Shown one piece after another: positions 1 through 9,435 of a stretch of 64,000 nt of DNA (positions are counted from its first letter, which is position 1; every line of letters begins with the position of its first letter). Below the pieces are notes generated by a model. It did no database searches and had not been told where the DNA came from. It saw only the letters and a program-made list of their open reading frames with translations. Source of the stretch: Azonexus hydrophilus (lineage in GTDB: Bacteria; Pseudomonadota; Gammaproteobacteria; Burkholderiales; Rhodocyclaceae); the NCBI RefSeq assembly GCF_001956855.1, contig NZ_MTHD01000001.1, forward strand, positions 558,001 through 622,000. The letters are read 5' to 3'. The position numbers and the translations under genes were made by a program.

Positions 1-936
1 GCGACGCAGACGGAGCGTATCTGGAACTGGATCGGCGCCTGGCTGCACTGGCTGTATCCGCTGCGCGGCGGCTGGGTCGATGCCTGGTGGAGCGGCATCG
101 TCATTTACGGTTCGCTGGCGGCGACCCTGCTCGGGCTGACCGGCATCTGGGCCGGTTGCCTGCGCTGGCGCTGGCGCCCCTACGCCAACGGCAGCCACAG
201 TCCTTACCGGGCACCGTGGGCGCGTTGGCATCACTGGCTCGGGTTGGTATTCGGCGGGCTGATCGTCACCTGGATCGCCAGCGGCCTGTTTTCGATGAAC
301 CCGTGGAGGATCTTCGATGCCGGTGCAGCGCGTCCGCAGCGTCCGGCGTTCCTGGTGCCTGCTGACGGGATGACGCCGGGTGCGCTGCTCGCTTGTCTTC
401 GCCAGGCGGGGTTTGCCGCCAGCGAACTGGAGTGGACGCGCCTGGCCGACGCGCCCTTCATTCTTGCCCGCGATGCCGGGGGCGGCAGCCGCCTGCTGCC
501 GCCCGCCGAATGTGCGCCGTTCGCCGCTCTTGACCTGGCCGGCCTGCAGGCGGCCGGTGCGGCCATGCTGCCGACGGCGCGGGTGAGCGACGCCTTCGTC
601 CAGCAGGCCTACGACTGGCATTACTACGCCCGGGCGGCGCATACGATGGGCGGCAACCAGAACCGGCCGTTGCCGGTGCTGCGTCTGCAATTCGACGATG
701 CCGCACAGACCTGGCTCTACCTCGATCCGCGCAGTGGTGCCGTGGTCCTTCGCCTGGACAGCCATACCCGGGTCAAGCGCTGCTTGTTCGCCCTGCTGCA
801 CAGCTGGGACTGGCTGCCCTTGCTGGAACGTCGACCGCTATGGGATGTGCTGCTGGTCCTTGGCAGTCTCGGTGGTTTTGCCGTCAGTGTCAGTGGTGTG
901 GTGCTTGGCTGGCGCCGCCTGCGCCGCCAACGGTGA
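1..936 (+). CDS. PepSY-associated transmembrane protein, 5' truncated
   Basis: The reading frame is open from the first base, so the start lies upstream of the window; 311 codons are visible. The protein shows hydrophobic helices near visible residues 30-55 and 75-95, a periplasmic-looking middle with a PepSY-like segment (AQTWLYLDPRSGAVV, then HSWDWLPLLERRPLW), and a last helix at about 280-300 ending in an Arg-rich cytoplasmic tail. This is the layout of the PepSY-TM family, which often sits beside TonB-dependent siderophore receptors and is thought to help inner-membrane iron reduction or siderophore handling. The tonB-exbB-exbD genes just downstream fit an iron-uptake role. The exact substrate cannot be told. 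Confidence 0.8.
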   Translation, partial: ATQTERIWNWIGAWLHWLYPLRGGWVDAWWSGIVIYGSLAATLLGLTGIWAGCLRWRWRPYANGSHSPYRAPWARWHHWLGLVFGGLIVTWIASGLFSMNPWRIFDAGAARPQRPAFLVPADGMTPGALLACLRQAGFAASELEWTRLADAPFILARDAGGGSRLLPPAECAPFAALDLAGLQAAGAAMLPTARVSDAFVQQAYDWHYYARAAHTMGGNQNRPLPVLRLQFDDAAQTWLYLDPRSGAVVLRLDSHTRVKRCLFALLHSWDWLPLLERRPLWDVLLVLGSLGGFAVSVSGVVLGWRRLRRQR

Positions 937-1046
937 CAGCGCTGTACCTGCGACGATTTGCCGCAGCCCGGTGGGCGCCGGGCGGGTGCCAGCAGGGCGC
1001 TTCTTGCGTATCATCCGGTGGCTTCGAACATCGTTCCCTGTCCATC

Positions 1047-1706
1047 GTGTCGCCTCGGTCATTTTCCTCCGTTCCGCCCCAGGCATCAGCCACCCGCTGG
1101 CTGGGCATTGCCTTCGTGCTGGCGGTGCACGGGCTGGCCGTCTGGGCGCTGATGGCGCATCGCCTGTTGCCGACGCCGAACGAGGCGGTGACGCTGATGG
1201 TCAATTTCATCGCCCCGCCGGCACCGCAGCAGGCGGCTCCCAAGCCCGTCCCGAAACCGCCGGAACCGAAGCCGCTGCCGAAGCAGCCGCCCCGGCAACT
1301 GGTTGCCGAGGCGCCGGTGCTCAGTCCGGCCGAACCGGTGGCGCCGCCAGCTCCGCCGGTACCGCCGGTCGAAGTTGCGCCGCCGGCACCGGCGATGCCG
1401 CTGCCGGTCGGCCCGGTGGCGCTCGGTGGCGAGTTGTCGGTCGTCTGCCCGGCCCGGCAGCCGCCGGCCTATCCGGCGCTGTCGCGGCGTCTCGGCGAAA
1501 CCGGCAAGGTTGTCCTGCGGGTGACGCTGGATGAATCCGGAAAAGTCGCCAAAGCGACGGTCGACCGCAGCAGCGGCTTTGCCCGGCTCGACGAGGCGGC
1601 CCTGACGGCGGTGCGCAACTGGCGGTGTACGCCATCTTCGCGCAATGGCCGGCCGGTCGAGGCGACCGCGGTGCAACCCTTTAATTTCGTTCTGGAAGGA
1701 AACTGA
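1047..1706 (+). CDS. tonB: Energy transducer TonB
   Basis: This is the periplasm-spanning link that carries proton-motive energy from ExbB/ExbD to outer-membrane TonB-dependent receptors. One N-terminal membrane helix (about residues 15-37) is followed by a long Pro-rich spacer with repeated KP/EP and PAPP units (about 50-125). A C-terminal TonB domain follows, with the YPALSRR and GKVVLRVTLDESGKV motifs and an NWRC-type end. The frame is open further upstream, but no ATG occurs between 840 and the helix. GTG at 1047 places a short cytoplasmic tail before the helix; it has no strong ribosome site, so the start is tentative. exbB begins 3 bases after the stop. Confidence 0.85.
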   Translation: MSPRSFSSVPPQASATRWLGIAFVLAVHGLAVWALMAHRLLPTPNEAVTLMVNFIAPPAPQQAAPKPVPKPPEPKPLPKQPPRQLVAEAPVLSPAEPVAPPAPPVPPVEVAPPAPAMPLPVGPVALGGELSVVCPARQPPAYPALSRRLGETGKVVLRVTLDESGKVAKATVDRSSGFARLDEAALTAVRNWRCTPSSRNGRPVEATAVQPFNFVLEGN

Positions 1707-1709
1707 TTC

Positions 1710-2437
<728 letters not shown>

Positions 2438-2438
<1 letters not shown>

Positions 2439-2869
2439 TGGCTGGCGGGGGCGATTTCCGCCGCTACCGCGGCAAGGCCGGCGATGGCCCGAAAGCCGAG
2501 ATGAACGTGGTGCCGCTGGTTGACGTGATGCTGGTGCTGCTGGTCATTTTCATCGTCACCGCGCCGCTGCTGACGCACGCGGTCAAGATCGACCTGCCGA
2601 AGGCGTCGAGCGCGGTCAACCTGACCAAGCCCGAACACATCGAGTTCGGCCTGCGCGAGAACGGCGAGATGTTCTGGAACGGCGAGCCGGTGACGCTCGA
2701 TGAGCTGTCGCTACGCTGCGCCGCGGCTGCCCGTCAGGAAATGCCGCCGGAGCTGCACATCCGTGCCGACCGTCTGGTGCCTTACGAAAAGGTGGCACAG
2801 GTGATGGCGATTGCGGCCCGCAACGGCTTGGCCAAGATCGGGTTCATCAGCGATCCGGCAGGGCCCTAG
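2438..2869 (+). CDS. exbD: ExbD/TolR-type biopolymer transport protein
   Basis: This is the small partner of ExbB in the TonB motor. The 143-residue protein has a short cytoplasmic N-terminus ending in AEMNVVPLVDVMLVLLVIF; the Asp in the helix is the conserved proton-carrying residue of ExbD/TolR. A periplasmic domain follows, with the typical HIRADRLVPYEKVAQVM segment. The start chosen is the ATG that overlaps the exbB stop (TGATG). A longer open frame exists upstream but lies inside exbB. This start gives the family's usual length. Confidence 0.93.
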
Positions 2870-2942
2870 GGGATTCCCGCCATTGCGTCGCCGGCCGGTC
2901 GGTGCATAATCCCTTCAGCCGGATATAACGGGAGGGCTGGGG

Positions 2943-5573
2943 ATGAAGGGAGAGCGGCGACATATTGTTGCCCTGGTGCTGTTGCCGACGCTGTTGTCGC
3001 TGGCGCTGCTGCTCTTCTTCCTGCGCGGTTCGCTGCATGAATGGGCCGTCCAGCGCTGGGCCGAGGACAACAAGGCCTTTGTCGATTCGCTGGCGGCACG
3101 CCTCGACGCGGAAATCGAACAGCCGTTGCAGTTGTTGCGGCTGGCGGCGAAAAGCCGGGCTTTTCAGTCCTTGCCCGAACGTTCGTCGATCGACCTGGCG
3201 CTGAATGGCATCCCCGGTGAACTCGATCCGGAAAAGCACGAAATTCTCGAAGCTCTGCGCCAGGCTGGCGGTTTTTCAGTGCTGTTCGTGCTGACGCCGG
3301 AAGGCGATCACTATATTTCCCATCCGTTCAGCGTTCAGCGTGCGTTGCGCAAGTACAACCTGGCTGATCGTGCCTATTTCCAGCAAGCCGCCAGCACCGG
3401 GTTGCCGGTGGTTTCAGATGGCTTTACCGGGGCCGACGGGGTTCCCGCGGTGGCCATCGATATCCCGGTGCTGGATGCATCGGGCAAGGTCATTTTGCAC
3501 CTTGGCGGGGTTCTCCACCTGACCCGCCTGGCCGATCTGCTGCGTGCCGGGAAAATCGAGCCTTTCGAGCGTGCGGCGCTGTTCGACGGGGCAGGCCAGC
3601 GGGTTGCCGATTCGCGACTGGGCGTCATTGCCGGAGATGAAATGGCGGAAGCCTGGTCCCCGGGGGCGACGGCAATGACGCGTGTGGACGCCGATGGCGA
3701 ACCCTGGCTGCGTTTCGTTGCCCCGCTGCGCCACGGCTGGCATCTCAGCCTGATGCGCAGTGAGGCGGCGTTGAATGCTGCCATCACCCCGCAGGTGCAT
3801 CGGGTCATGCAACTGGTTTCGCTGATGGTGCTGGTGCCTTGCCTGATCGGGCTGTTGCTGGCTTTCCATTTCAGCCGTCGCTGGCGTCGCGCCGATCAGG
3901 CGCTGCTGGCAGCCAAAAATGAACTCGAATTGCGGGTCCAGGAGCGAACCCAGGCGTTGCAACTGTCCGAAGTGCGTTACCGGACGCTGTTCGAATCGAC
4001 GGCCGAAGCCGTCCTGATTCTCGACGGGCTGACCATCGTCGATTGCAATCCGACGGCAATGCAGATGTTTGGTGCCGAGTCGCAGGAACTACTGCTCGGC
4101 AACACGCCGGTGGACTTCTCGCCGACCGTGCAGCCGGATGGCGAGGCTTCGCTGCCGGCCGCCGAACGGCTGATCGCGGCCGCACTGCGCGGCGAACTGC
4201 CGCGTTTCGAATGGACGCACCGGCGGATCGACAACCGCCAGCTGTTCATCGCCGAACTGATCATCAGCCGGATCAGGCTGGGCGAGCGGACATTGATCCA
4301 GTGCAGCCTGCGCGACGTCACCCAGCACCGGCAGGCCGAGCGCGAACTGGCTGCGTACCGGGAGCACCTTGAGGAGCTGGTCGAGCTGCGCACCGGCGAA
4401 CTGGCACAAGCCAAGCAGTTTGCCGAAACTGCCAGCGTGGCGAAAAGCGCTTTCCTGGCCAACATGAGCCACGAAATCCGGACGCCGATGAATGCCATTC
4501 TCGGCATGGCCCGGCTGGTCCGCAAAGGGGGCTTGAGCGACGAGCAGATCGCGCAGATGGGCAAGCTGGAGACGGCCAGCGCGCATTTGCTGGAAATCAT
4601 CAATGCGGTGCTCGACCTGTCCAAGATCGAAGCCGGCCGTTTCTCGCTGGAGTCGGTGCCGGTGCAGATCGAAGCGCTGGTGGCCAATGTCCTGTCGATG
4701 GTGCATGAACGGGTGCAGGCGAAAGGCCTGGCGCTGCTCAGCGAGGTGCCGCATCTGGCGGGTGCTTTGCTGGGTGATCCGACGCGACTGCAGCAGGCCT
4801 TGCTCAACTACGTGACCAACGCGGTGAAGTTCACCGAGCGCGGCGGCATTGTCATCCGTCTCGTCGTCGAGGCGGAGGATGCGCAATCGATGACGCTGCG
4901 TTTTGAAGTCGAGGATAGCGGTATCGGCATTCCCGAAGAGGCGTTGCCACGGCTGTTCTCGGCATTCGAGCAGGCGGATGCATCGACGACCCGGCATTAC
5001 GGCGGCACCGGCCTTGGTCTGGCAATTACCCGCAAACTGGCGCGCCTGATGGGTGGCGATGCCGGCGTGCGCAGTCAGCCGGGCGTTGGCAGCACCTTCT
5101 GGTTCACGGTCTGCCTGGACAAGGATGATCAGGCCCCTGTCACCTTGCCGGCTGCCGGTGACAATCCCGGGGAGCGCCTGCGCAGTGATTTTGCCGGGCG
5201 CCGGGTGCTGCTGGTCGAAGACGAGCCGATCAACCGGGAGATCGCGGTGATCCTGCTGGAGGATCTCGGGCTGCAGGTCGATCAGGCGGAGGACGGTGAG
5301 CAGGCGGTGGCCATGGCGGCGGCGAGCAATTACGACCTGGTCCTGATGGACATGCAGATGCCGCGCATGGACGGTCTGCAGGCGACGCAGCACATCCGCC
5401 GCCTGCCGGCGCATGCGCGGACGCCGATCCTGGCGATGACGGCGAACGCCTTCGCCGAGGACAAGGCGCGTTGTCTGGAAGCCGGCATGGACGATTTCAT
5501 GGCCAAGCCGGTGGTGCCGGAACGCCTCAGCGCAATGTTGCTGCGCCACCTGTCCGGCATTGCCAAAGCTTAG
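2943..5573 (+). CDS. Hybrid sensor histidine kinase with Cache, PAS, HisKA, HATPase and receiver domains
   Basis: This is a membrane-bound two-component hybrid kinase of 876 residues. It has a helix at about 7-27, a periplasmic double-Cache-like sensor to about 275, and a second helix at about 282-305. A linker and PAS domain (about 340-460) follow. The HisKA motif SHEIRTPMN has the phospho-accepting His near 510. The ATPase domain has NAVKFTERG near 626 and EDSGIGIPEEA near 658, and a C-terminal receiver has phospho-Asp near 803 in LMDMQMPRMDG. A ribosome site GGGAGGG precedes the ATG. No output gene is adjacent; it converges with the methyltransferase gene, overlapping its end by 4 bases. 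The ligand and downstream partner are unknown. Confidence 0.9.
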   Translation: MKGERRHIVALVLLPTLLSLALLLFFLRGSLHEWAVQRWAEDNKAFVDSLAARLDAEIEQPLQLLRLAAKSRAFQSLPERSSIDLALNGIPGELDPEKHEILEALRQAGGFSVLFVLTPEGDHYISHPFSVQRALRKYNLADRAYFQQAASTGLPVVSDGFTGADGVPAVAIDIPVLDASGKVILHLGGVLHLTRLADLLRAGKIEPFERAALFDGAGQRVADSRLGVIAGDEMAEAWSPGATAMTRVDADGEPWLRFVAPLRHGWHLSLMRSEAALNAAITPQVHRVMQLVSLMVLVPCLIGLLLAFHFSRRWRRADQALLAAKNELELRVQERTQALQLSEVRYRTLFESTAEAVLILDGLTIVDCNPTAMQMFGAESQELLLGNTPVDFSPTVQPDGEASLPAAERLIAAALRGELPRFEWTHRRIDNRQLFIAELIISRIRLGERTLIQCSLRDVTQHRQAERELAAYREHLEELVELRTGELAQAKQFAETASVAKSAFLANMSHEIRTPMNAILGMARLVRKGGLSDEQIAQMGKLETASAHLLEIINAVLDLSKIEAGRFSLESVPVQIEALVANVLSMVHERVQAKGLALLSEVPHLAGALLGDPTRLQQALLNYVTNAVKFTERGGIVIRLVVEAEDAQSMTLRFEVEDSGIGIPEEALPRLFSAFEQADASTTRHYGGTGLGLAITRKLARLMGGDAGVRSQPGVGSTFWFTVCLDKDDQAPVTLPAAGDNPGERLRSDFAGRRVLLVEDEPINREIAVILLEDLGLQVDQAEDGEQAVAMAAASNYDLVLMDMQMPRMDGLQATQHIRRLPAHARTPILAMTANAFAEDKARCLEAGMDDFMAKPVVPERLSAMLLRHLSGIAKA

Positions 5574-6175
5574 CGCCGGCGCCAGACCTGCCAGCGTTCG
5601 CGGCCGGAAAATACCGGAATCGAGTCGTTGACCGCAGTATCCTCAATGCACTCGAACGCCGGTTGCAGCAGCGCCGCGAGTTGTTCGGGCAGGATGCCGA
5701 ACGGTGGTCCCTTGACCTGGTCGCAGACGAAGAAATAGCCGGCAAGCAGGCCGCCGCCTGGCAGCAGTTCGGCGACGCGGCGGCCCCAGTCGTCCCACAG
5801 CTTGCGCGGCAGCGCGCAGAGGAAGGCGCGTTCGTAGATCAGCGCCGGTGGCTGGGCTGGCTCAAAGGTGAAAAAGTCGGCGCAGACGAGGTCGACCGCA
5901 GCAGTGCCGAGTACGGCGCGTGCCTTGTCCACAGCGACCGGCGAGAAATCGAGCGCCGTCACCGGCCAGGCGTTTTCAGCCAGGCAGGCCGCCTCCCAGC
6001 CGCTGCCGCAGCCCGGGATCAGCGTGGTCAAGGGCGCCGGCTGGCGGGCGACGAAGGCGGCGAAATCGGCCGGCACCCGGCCGGCATCCCAAGGGGTGAT
6101 GCCCTCGCCGAAGCGCTGGCACCAGAAATCGGGGTGTTCCGGGCGCTGGCTCGGTGGCTTCTGCGTGTCGGTCAT
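5570..6175 (-). CDS. SAM-dependent methyltransferase, thiopurine S-methyltransferase (TPMT) family
   Basis: This is a 201-residue soluble methyltransferase. The family N-terminus DFWCQRFGEGITPWD is followed by the SAM-binding glycine motif PGCGSGWEAACLAE (about 52-65), and then by YERAFLCALPRKLWDDW and GYFFVCDQVKGPPF, all characteristic of TPMT-fold enzymes. Bacterial members methylate thiopurines, tellurite/selenite species or small thiols; which applies here is not shown. Its ATG overlaps the stop of the thioredoxin-like gene to its right, so the two are translationally coupled. The 3' end overlaps the convergent kinase stop by 4 bases. Confidence 0.85.
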   Translation of the reverse strand: MTDTQKPPSQRPEHPDFWCQRFGEGITPWDAGRVPADFAAFVARQPAPLTTLIPGCGSGWEAACLAENAWPVTALDFSPVAVDKARAVLGTAAVDLVCADFFTFEPAQPPALIYERAFLCALPRKLWDDWGRRVAELLPGGGLLAGYFFVCDQVKGPPFGILPEQLAALLQPAFECIEDTAVNDSIPVFSGRERWQVWRRR

Positions 6176-6660
6176 GGTTTTTTCAGCGCCTTCGCCGATT
6201 GCTCGATGGCATCCTCAAGGTAGCTCTGGTAGAAGTCGGGCAACCTGGCGCCAACGATCGATTCGTGCAGTTTCCGGCCGCCCGGCCCGTAAAAGGCCAC
6301 GACGGGCACCAGGCGGATTTTTTCGGTGGCGGCAAAACGGGCGTGCGTGGTCGGTCGACCGGAGAAATCAGTCAGCGGCGCCTCGGTGTCCTGACCAATC
6401 TCGCGGATCACGACGCGACCGGCGTAGCGCGGATCGGCGGCCAGCGGCTGCAGGTAGTCGCGCTTGATCGTCTGGCAAAAGCTGCAATCGGCCCGACTGA
6501 AGATGACGATCAGCGGCGCGCCAGCGCGCGCGGCCTGGCGCGCTTCGGCGTCGAGCTGGCTGGCCCGTGGCAATTCGGCCGCCGCCAGGGAGGCCAGGGG
6601 CAGGCATGCTAGAATCAGCCCCCCGAACAGCCCACGCCATGTCTTCCAGGATTGCCTCAT
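6172..6660 (-). CDS. Exported thioredoxin-fold protein (SoxW-like)
   Basis: The 162-residue product begins with a signal peptide ([14 protein letters not shown], then a hydrophobic core ending SLAAAEL). It continues with a thioredoxin fold containing a redox CxxC ([12 protein letters not shown], about residues 54-65) and a [11 protein letters not shown] segment with the cis-Pro. It probably works as a periplasmic thiol reductase or oxidase. The start is the ATG at 6660. A longer frame extends into hemC, but only this start gives a clean signal peptide. Notably this ATG and the hemC ATG overlap on opposite strands (CATG). The downstream TPMT-family gene overlaps by 4 bases. Confidence 0.8.
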   Translation of the reverse strand: MRQSWKTWRGLFGGLILACLPLASLAAAELPRASQLDAEARQAARAGAPLIVIFSRADCSFCQTIKRDYLQPLAADPRYAGRVVIREIGQDTEAPLTDFSGRPTTHARFAATEKIRLVPVVAFYGPGGRKLHESIVGARLPDFYQSYLEDAIEQSAKALKKP

Positions 6661-7591
6661 GTCCGCTCCATCGAAAATTGTCATTGCCTCCCGCGAATCC
6701 CGTCTGGCCATGTGGCAGGCGGTGCATGTCAGAGAACGCTTATCGAGTTTAAATCCCGGGACGGAAGTTGTCATTCTCGGGATGACCACCAAGGGTGACC
6801 AGATTCTCGACCGGCCGCTCGCCGAGATTGGCGGCAAGGGCCTGTTCATCAAGGAACTCGAAGTGGCGATGCAGGAAGGCAAGGCGCATCTGGCCGTGCA
6901 TTCGATGAAGGATGTGCCGATGGTGATGCCGGACGGCTTCGTGCTGGCCGCCATCTCTGCCCGCGAGAATCCGCGCGATGCCTTCGTTTCGAACAACTAC
7001 GCCAGCCTTGACGAACTGCCGGCAGGCGCCGTCGTCGGCACCTCCAGCCTGCGCCGTGAAGCGATCCTGCGCGCAAAATATCCGCAACTGGTGATCAAGA
7101 GCCTGCGCGGCAACCTCGACACGCGGCTGAAGAAGCTCGATGCCGGCGACTACGACGCAATCATCCTCGCCGCCGCCGGCCTGATCCGCCTCGGCATGGA
7201 AAACCGCATCAAGGCGGTGTTGACCGCAGAACAGTCACTGCCGGCACCGGGACAGGGCGCGCTCGGCATCGAACTGATCGATGGCGCCGCCGCCATGGCT
7301 GATGTTGTTGCCCCGCTCAACGATCCGGAAACCGCCCATTGCGTCAAGGCTGAACGCGCCTTCTCGCGCGCCCTCGGCGGCAGTTGCCAGGTGCCGCTCG
7401 GCGGCTATGCGATCATCGACAACGGTCAGTTGTGGTTGCGCGGTTTCGTTGCCAGTGTCGATGGCAGCGAGATGGTGTCCGCCGAATTGCGCGGCAACCC
7501 GGCCGATGACGAAGCACTCGGCCGTCAGCTGGCCGACATGCTGCGGGCTCAGGGGGCGGAAGCCATCCTGGCCAGGCTGGCCTGCAAGTAA
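6659..7591 (+). CDS. hemC: Hydroxymethylbilane synthase (porphobilinogen deaminase)
   Basis: The enzyme joins four porphobilinogen units into hydroxymethylbilane in heme/siroheme synthesis. The 310-residue protein has the family start [16 protein letters not shown] and the motifs [17 protein letters not shown] and [15 protein letters not shown]. The dipyrromethane-cofactor Cys is near residue 243 ([15 protein letters not shown]). ATG at 6659 is the only start that fits the family N-terminus; the frame stays open upstream but has no family similarity there. It heads the hemC-hemD-hemX-hemY cluster. Confidence 0.96.
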   Translation: MSAPSKIVIASRESRLAMWQAVHVRERLSSLNPGTEVVILGMTTKGDQILDRPLAEIGGKGLFIKELEVAMQEGKAHLAVHSMKDVPMVMPDGFVLAAISARENPRDAFVSNNYASLDELPAGAVVGTSSLRREAILRAKYPQLVIKSLRGNLDTRLKKLDAGDYDAIILAAAGLIRLGMENRIKAVLTAEQSLPAPGQGALGIELIDGAAAMADVVAPLNDPETAHCVKAERAFSRALGGSCQVPLGGYAIIDNGQLWLRGFVASVDGSEMVSAELRGNPADDEALGRQLADMLRAQGAEAILARLACK

Positions 7592-7600
7592 GGTAGTGTG

Positions 7601-8380
7601 ATGACGACCGGCCCGCTTGCCGGCCGTACCATCGTGGTAACCCGGCCGCGCGCTCAGGCGGCGCCGCTGGCCAAGATGATTGCTGCCGGCGGCGGCAATG
7701 CACTGTTGTTCCCCCTGCTCGAAATTGCGCCCGCTGGCGATACGGCAGCGCTGACCAGCGCTGCCGGGCGGCTGGCTGATTATTCGCTGGCGGTATTCGT
7801 CAGTCCGAACGCGGTTGCCCATGCCTTGCCGCTGCTGCTTGCCGATCGTCCGTGGCCGGCGCATCTGCAGCCACTGGCGGTCGGTCCGGGAACCGTCAGG
7901 GCGCTTGCCGAAGAAGGGGTGCCAAACTGCCTGGCACCTGCCGAGCGCTTTGATTCCGAAGGCCTGCTGGCGCTGCCCGAACTCGTTGCCGAACGGCTTA
8001 CCGGTCGGCGGGTCGCGATCTTCCGCGGCGATGGCGGGCGCGAACTGCTGGCCGACACCTTGCGGGAACGCGGGGCTATCGTCGACTGCATCACCTGTTA
8101 CCGGCGCAGCGGCCCGGCTGCCGGTTTCGATCAACTGCTCGATGCCTGGCGTGACGCTCGCCTTGATGCAATCGTCGTTTCCAGCAGCGAAGGCCTGCGT
8201 TACCTGGTCGATGGCTTGTCGGCCGAAGGTCGCGACTTTCTCCGGCAAACCCCGCTGTTCGTACCGCACGAACGCATTGCCGGCATCGCCCGGGAACTCG
8301 GCCTGAATCGGGTCGAGTTGACGGAAGCCGCCGACAGCGGCCTGATTCAGGGATTACTTGCTTATAATTGGTCAGCATGA
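7601..8380 (+). CDS. hemD: Uroporphyrinogen-III synthase
   Basis: The enzyme closes hydroxymethylbilane with inversion of ring D to give uroporphyrinogen III. The 259-residue product has the weakly conserved two-domain HemD pattern: GRTIVVTRPRAQAAPLAKMI at the N-terminus, AVFVSPNAVAHAL, a DSEGLLALPEL segment, RVAIFRGDGGRELLADTLRERGA, and VVSSSEGLRYLVD near the C-terminus. ATG 7601 is preferred over the in-frame GTG 3 bases before it. The stop overlaps the hemX start. Confidence 0.93.
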   Translation: MTTGPLAGRTIVVTRPRAQAAPLAKMIAAGGGNALLFPLLEIAPAGDTAALTSAAGRLADYSLAVFVSPNAVAHALPLLLADRPWPAHLQPLAVGPGTVRALAEEGVPNCLAPAERFDSEGLLALPELVAERLTGRRVAIFRGDGGRELLADTLRERGAIVDCITCYRRSGPAAGFDQLLDAWRDARLDAIVVSSSEGLRYLVDGLSAEGRDFLRQTPLFVPHERIAGIARELGLNRVELTEAADSGLIQGLLAYNWSA

Positions 8381-9435
8381 ACGTCGAACAATCCTCCACC
8401 CCTCCCGCTGAACCGGTCACGGCACCTGTTGCCAAGGCCCGGCGCAACAACAAGGGCGGCGCCCTGTGGCTGCTGCCGGTTGCGATCCTGGGCGGCCTCC
8501 TGGCCTGGCAGTGGTACGACACACGCCAGCAAATGACCGAATTGCGCCAGGACGTCGCACGACGTCTGGCCGACGCGGCTGTCGTCGCCCGCAATGAGGC
8601 CCAGGCCGGCCAGCAGTTGCTGGAGCGCAGCACGGCCTTGGCCGGACGCCTTGACGCCATTGAAGCCACGCTGGCCGAGGGGCGGGATCAGGAAGAAGCC
8701 TTGCAGGCGCTCTACCAGGATGTCGCCAAGGGGCGGGAAGAAGCACAGCTGCTCGAAATCGAGCAGGCGATAACGCTTGCCGCGCAGCAGATCCAGCTTG
8801 CCGGCAATGTTCCGGTCGCGCTGCTCGCGCTGCGCTCGGCCGACGCCCAGCTGGCACGTCTGGACAAGGCCCGGCATCTGCCGCTGCGCAAGGCGCTGGC
8901 GGCCGATATCAGCCACCTCAACGAACTGCCGCTGGCCGACATTCCGGGCATCAGCCTGCGTCTGGAGCAGATCGTCAGCGGCGTCGAAAAGTTTCCGTTC
9001 ATCGTTCATGGCCGGCCGGTCGAGGAGGCCAGTGCCGCCGTCGAACCGGATGATGCACCGGCGCCCTGGTGGCGACTGGTGTTGTCTGATCTCTGGCAGG
9101 AAACGCGGACGCTGATCCGCATCCAGCGCTTCGACCGCGAGGAGCCGGCGCTGCTGGCGCCGGGGCAGGGATTTTTCCTGCGCGAGAACCTTAAATTGCG
9201 GCTGCTGAGTGCCCGGTTGGCGCTGTTCGCCCGCGATCAATGGACTTTCCGCAACGAGCTGAGCGTCGCACGCTCCTGGCTCGAACGCTATTTCTCCACC
9301 GAGGACCGGGCCGTACAAGCTGCCATCGAACAGCTCAAGGAGTTGTCGGCGGCGGAAATCATCATCGAGCTTCCCGACCTGCGGGCCAGCCAGCAGGCGC
9401 TGGTCGGTCTGCGTGAAGGCAGGGAAACGCGGTGA
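8377..9435 (+). CDS. hemX: HemX family membrane protein
   Basis: This 352-residue protein is always found with hemCD/hemY in Beta- and Gammaproteobacteria. It has a short cytoplasmic N-terminus, one membrane helix (about residues 28-45, GGALWLLPVAILGGLLAW), then a long helical, coiled-coil-prone periplasmic domain with Gln/Glu/Arg-rich heptads (about 50-130) and a conserved globular end. It is often annotated as a uroporphyrinogen methyltransferase because of historical fusion naming, but no methyltransferase motif is present. Its role in porphyrin metabolism is not established. ATG 8377 overlaps the hemD TGA. Confidence 0.88.
   Translation: MNVEQSSTPPAEPVTAPVAKARRNNKGGALWLLPVAILGGLLAWQWYDTRQQMTELRQDVARRLADAAVVARNEAQAGQQLLERSTALAGRLDAIEATLAEGRDQEEALQALYQDVAKGREEAQLLEIEQAITLAAQQIQLAGNVPVALLALRSADAQLARLDKARHLPLRKALAADISHLNELPLADIPGISLRLEQIVSGVEKFPFIVHGRPVEEASAAVEPDDAPAPWWRLVLSDLWQETRTLIRIQRFDREEPALLAPGQGFFLRENLKLRLLSARLALFARDQWTFRNELSVARSWLERYFSTEDRAVQAAIEQLKELSAAEIIIELPDLRASQQALVGLREGRETR

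Noticed and set aside
966-983. GCCCGG/CCGGGC hairpin after the PepSY gene as a terminator
   Set aside because: No T-run follows on either strand; in GC-rich DNA such short stems are common.
6661-6996. Upstream extension of the thioredoxin-like gene into hemC
   Set aside because: The added residues destroy the signal peptide position and only mirror hemC.
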